6,915 nt of DNA from DATGFK01 sp040007395 (lineage in GTDB: Bacteria > Chloroflexota > Anaerolineae > Aggregatilineales > UBA2796): assembly GCA_040007395.1 (NCBI GenBank), contig JBDTVG010000183.1:1-6915 (forward strand), given 5' to 3'. Below the pieces are notes generated by a model. The model did not search any database. It saw only the letters and a list, made by a program, of their open reading frames with translations, and was not told the origin of the DNA. The position numbers and the translations under genes are program-made. This document shows positions 4,521 through 6,915 of this stretch, piece by piece. Positions within the stretch are counted from its first letter, which is position 1. Each line of letters opens with the position of its first letter.

Positions 4521-6866
4521 ATGACAACTGAGGCTCATCAACCATTACGCGACTACATTGCTGCCGTTCGCGGGGCGATTACCCCCGATGATGTTTTTGG
4601 TCAACATCTGGTCAAGCTAATCTACCGGGACACACGCAGCTGCGCCCACCACCTCTTTTCGCATGTCCGAGCCGTTGCCGATGCCGTAATCGCCGATGGT
4701 GGGACGCTTGCCGATGCCCGCACATGGACTTCTCAGGCGATCCGGTGGTGGCGCACGGGCAAAGCAGTCGAGCAGAAATTCGCCCGCTTTGAGATCGATC
4801 AACGAACGGTAGGCGCAATGGAAGCGCTGCTCAAGTTACTGCAAACATTGCCCGACGATCTACTTCAACCGCAGATGCCACCGCGGTCGCCATTTGGATC
4901 GACACCCTCGCGTCCCGGCACGCCCCCGCCAATACCTCCATCCCCCACTCCGACGGCGCAGCAGCCGGCACAAAGACCGGGTAGACCCTTTGGCGCGGGA
5001 CAACCAGCGCCACAGCAAGTCCCACCGCCACCCGCACCAACCCGACCTAGCAGCCCCTTTGGTGGCTCAACGGCTCCAGCGAACCCATTCGGGTCGAAAC
5101 CGCCCAGCAGCCCGTTTGGTACACGCCCCTTCTTTGGACAGGTTGATTCCCTGCCGTTCCATGTAGCAGCCTGCTTCGATGCGCTTGCGGTGGTACCCGA
5201 CTCTGCTAACAAGGCCGAATCAGAAAGCCTGTTGGATATGCTAAACCATCTCACTGCCGAAGAACCAACAGTGCAAGGATCGATCCCCGATCCTTTGCCT
5301 GACAATCTCAAGGGACTGCTTGAGTGCTGGCGTAAAGCAGGCGAAGATAATGCCGATGAAACCCCCATATTGCAGGCTATCGGCAGGCTTGGCGATCTGC
5401 GTGTCATCGATTTCGTATATAATGTGCGCCGTGACGGTGATGACCTAACGCACATGATCGATGCATTCACGAAAATGGGCGGCGATGTCGGCATTGCCGG
5501 GCTGTTCTCGCTGCTGCCCCTTGAAAATGACACTATCTCCCAATGGCTCACCTCCGTCTGCACCGTCACTCGCGAGGCCATGCGCGGGGATCACCCTCTG
5601 AGCGAAGCCAGTCTGGACAGCGTGTGGAAGATCGCGCTCGCCGAAAGCGCTCCGACCATCGCCTTCTATCCACTGGCGCTTGAACTGCTGGCGGCTACCG
5701 GACGCAAAGAAGCACAGCCGATCCTATGGCAGCACGCCCACTCGCCGCACGCCGATCATCGCCGGGTGGCACTTTTCGCTCTTGTGCAGAGCGATCCCGA
5801 TGATGATCTGGATAAACTGTTGATCGCGCTTGAGGCGTTGTCCGATGCACCGCAGTCGCCTTTCGGTTCCCCATTTGGGCAGCGCCCCAAAGTGCCACCT
5901 GTACAGACAGAGCCTGTCTATGTCGGCATTCCATTTGAGGGACTCGCCGCCATTGTGCAAGGCCCGAAGATCAATCTGCGGCTAACGGCGCTCAAGTTCC
6001 TCAGCTATATCAACGATCCTCGCGTGATGCCGTTCTTGATCACTCAGTTGGCACGGCGTATCCCTGCAGTCCGTGAAGCTGCCCTAATTCATCTGCGGCG
6101 GTTGCACGCGACCAGTGCCGCCAATGCCGTCGCCAAAGTCATGGACACAGACAAAGATCTGCGCCAGAAGGCCGCCGACGCACTGTTTGAGTGGGACGAC
6201 TCGCGCTGTGTGCCAGTCCTGCTGGAAGCACTCGCCAAAGATGTCGCCGCTGATGCAGTGATTAAACGGCTTGGCAAGTTCGGTCATCTCGACTTCGCAC
6301 CATGGCTCATGAAAACGATTGAAGCGACGACCGACGAAGATATACTAAGCGGAATCGTGACTGTTTTGGGTTCAATCGACTCAGGTTGCTTGCGGGTCGC
6401 TGTGGAAGCGCTCTATAAATCGTCATCGGTCAAGGTTAAACAGGCGATCATCGGTTCACTCGGTAAGGTCAAGGAAGCATGGGCCAGCGACGTAATCCAC
6501 AACCTGACGCTGGATGCTTCGCCGTTGATCTCGTACCGTGCCGCCGCTTTGTGTGACGATACTACTTTTGCCGAGCAGTTGCTTGACAGCACAAGCGAGG
6601 TCAAGCGCTTAATCGCGGTACGCTTGCTGTGGCAGGCCAAAGCGACAGTAGCGCTGTTAAGTTGCCTCTCGGATAAATCAGTAGCAGTCAGCGACAGCGC
6701 GGTCTGGGCCTTAGGTCAATTGCAGGCAGAAAATACGGTTGATACGCTCCGTCAAGTGGTTGAGGAACAAGACCTCATTGACAAATGGAACATGAATCCA
6801 GCTGTAGTCGCGTGGCGGGCGCTGGTACGCTTGGGCGCTGTATCGCCGGTGACTCAGGCGAGCTAA
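4521..6866 (+). CDS. HEAT-repeat protein with Pro-rich PFG-motif linker
   Basis: A 781-residue probably cytosolic protein of no recognised named family. Residues 1-116 are a helical domain of unknown type (QHLVKLIYRDTRSCAHHLFSH; AIRWWRTGKAVEQKF). Residues 117-206 form a Pro/Ser/Gly/Gln-rich, surely disordered linker with five PFG motifs (SPFG 123-126, RPFG 155-158, SPFG 178-181, NPFG 188-191, SPFG 197-200) plus RPFFG. Residues 207-445 are helical and HEAT-like. A loop at 446-460 carries two further SPFG copies in tandem. Residues about 484-745 form a solenoid of roughly eight HEAT/PBS-lyase-like repeats, for example LRLTALKFLSYINDPRVMPFL and VSDSAVWALGQLQ. No enzymatic motif, signal peptide or membrane segment is visible. 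HEAT solenoids bind proteins, so a scaffold or substrate-recruiting role beside the MoxR-VWA pair is inferred. The ATG has AAGGGG (4504-4509) eleven bases away. The 129-base palindromic spacer before it leaves open whether it shares a transcript with the genes upstream. Confidence 0.85.
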   Translation: MTTEAHQPLRDYIAAVRGAITPDDVFGQHLVKLIYRDTRSCAHHLFSHVRAVADAVIADGGTLADARTWTSQAIRWWRTGKAVEQKFARFEIDQRTVGAMEALLKLLQTLPDDLLQPQMPPRSPFGSTPSRPGTPPPIPPSPTPTAQQPAQRPGRPFGAGQPAPQQVPPPPAPTRPSSPFGGSTAPANPFGSKPPSSPFGTRPFFGQVDSLPFHVAACFDALAVVPDSANKAESESLLDMLNHLTAEEPTVQGSIPDPLPDNLKGLLECWRKAGEDNADETPILQAIGRLGDLRVIDFVYNVRRDGDDLTHMIDAFTKMGGDVGIAGLFSLLPLENDTISQWLTSVCTVTREAMRGDHPLSEASLDSVWKIALAESAPTIAFYPLALELLAATGRKEAQPILWQHAHSPHADHRRVALFALVQSDPDDDLDKLLIALEALSDAPQSPFGSPFGQRPKVPPVQTEPVYVGIPFEGLAAIVQGPKINLRLTALKFLSYINDPRVMPFLITQLARRIPAVREAALIHLRRLHATSAANAVAKVMDTDKDLRQKAADALFEWDDSRCVPVLLEALAKDVAADAVIKRLGKFGHLDFAPWLMKTIEATTDEDILSGIVTVLGSIDSGCLRVAVEALYKSSSVKVKQAIIGSLGKVKEAWASDVIHNLTLDASPLISYRAAALCDDTTFAEQLLDSTSEVKRLIAVRLLWQAKATVALLSCLSDKSVAVSDSAVWALGQLQAENTVDTLRQVVEEQDLIDKWNMNPAVVAWRALVRLGAVSPVTQAS

Positions 6867-6915
6867 GGCACTGTAAAGAAATAAGGGATGCAATTAAACA
6901 AGAAGAATGGAGTAC
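6867..6915 (+). other. Intergenic right edge; next gene start probably just outside
   Basis: These 49 bases show no terminator after the HEAT gene. An ATG at 6888 is open to the edge, but the AAGGG before it abuts it directly, which is too close. A GGAG at 6909-6912 could be the ribosome binding site of a gene starting just beyond the window. No coding feature can be supported here. Confidence 0.35.

Noticed and set aside
4865..5581. 238-residue open frame on the minus strand
   Set aside because: It lies antisense to the Pro-rich and HEAT coding region; its Gly/Cys-rich composition is the mirror of proline codons, and it has no family resemblance.
6888..6915. Start of a further gene at ATG 6888
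   Set aside because: AAGGG lies directly against the ATG, and only nine codons are visible; not supportable.
1..6915. CRISPR array, tRNA or rRNA gene
   Set aside because: No regularly spaced direct repeats, cloverleaf-like sequence or ribosomal RNA signature was seen on either strand.

Overview
The window looks like a chromosomal stretch of a moderately GC-rich bacterium. The genes are around the mid-50s percent GC by eye, and the left intergenic region is clearly AT-richer. Several traits together suggest a Chloroflexota-type genome, possibly a filamentous phototroph relative or another large-genome lineage: a zinc-ribbon/HTH IS1-like transposase remnant, a DUF433 protein, GTAGGGGC-like intergenic palindromes, and a MoxR/VWA-metallopeptidase pair next to a HEAT protein. 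This assignment is an inference from gene style; no marker gene is present.

Left part (1-748). A decayed IS1-like transposase gene runs leftward off the window edge (1-324, minus strand). It carries two in-frame stops and one frameshift. A 424-base non-coding region follows, with three copies of AAGGATCGA able to form alternative hairpins (364-421). It also holds a TTGACA promoter whose start region is covered by a perfect 10+1+10 palindrome, and two smaller inverted repeats further down. This region reads as the control region of the next gene, a small Cro/C1-type HTH regulator (749-1102).

Central part (1244-4116). A MoxR-type AAA+ ATPase overlaps by 4 bases (ATGA) a 604-residue protein that combines a zinc-metallopeptidase-like domain (HExxH) with a C-terminal VWA-like domain with a complete MIDAS. 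The best single observation of the window is that the N-terminal third of this protein is a second, degenerate copy of the peptidase domain. It lies at a fixed offset of 191 residues, and its catalytic Glu is replaced by Leu while the putative metal-binding histidines remain.

Right part (4164-6866). A small DUF433 antitoxin-like gene stands without a toxin gene. It is followed by a palindromic intergenic spacer and then a 781-residue protein. That protein has a helical N-terminal domain, a Pro-rich linker studded with PFG motifs, and a long C-terminal HEAT-repeat solenoid. Two more PFG motifs sit in a loop inside the helical region.

Working model (inference): all intact genes are on the plus strand. 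The ATPase and the peptidase/VWA protein form a MoxR-VWA remodelling pair, the HEAT protein supplies a substrate-recognition or scaffold platform, and the HTH protein regulates the locus. MoxR-VWA pairs are known as chaperone-like metal-insertion or remodelling machines, and also as the core of some predicted ternary conflict systems. Nothing in the window identifies the substrate.
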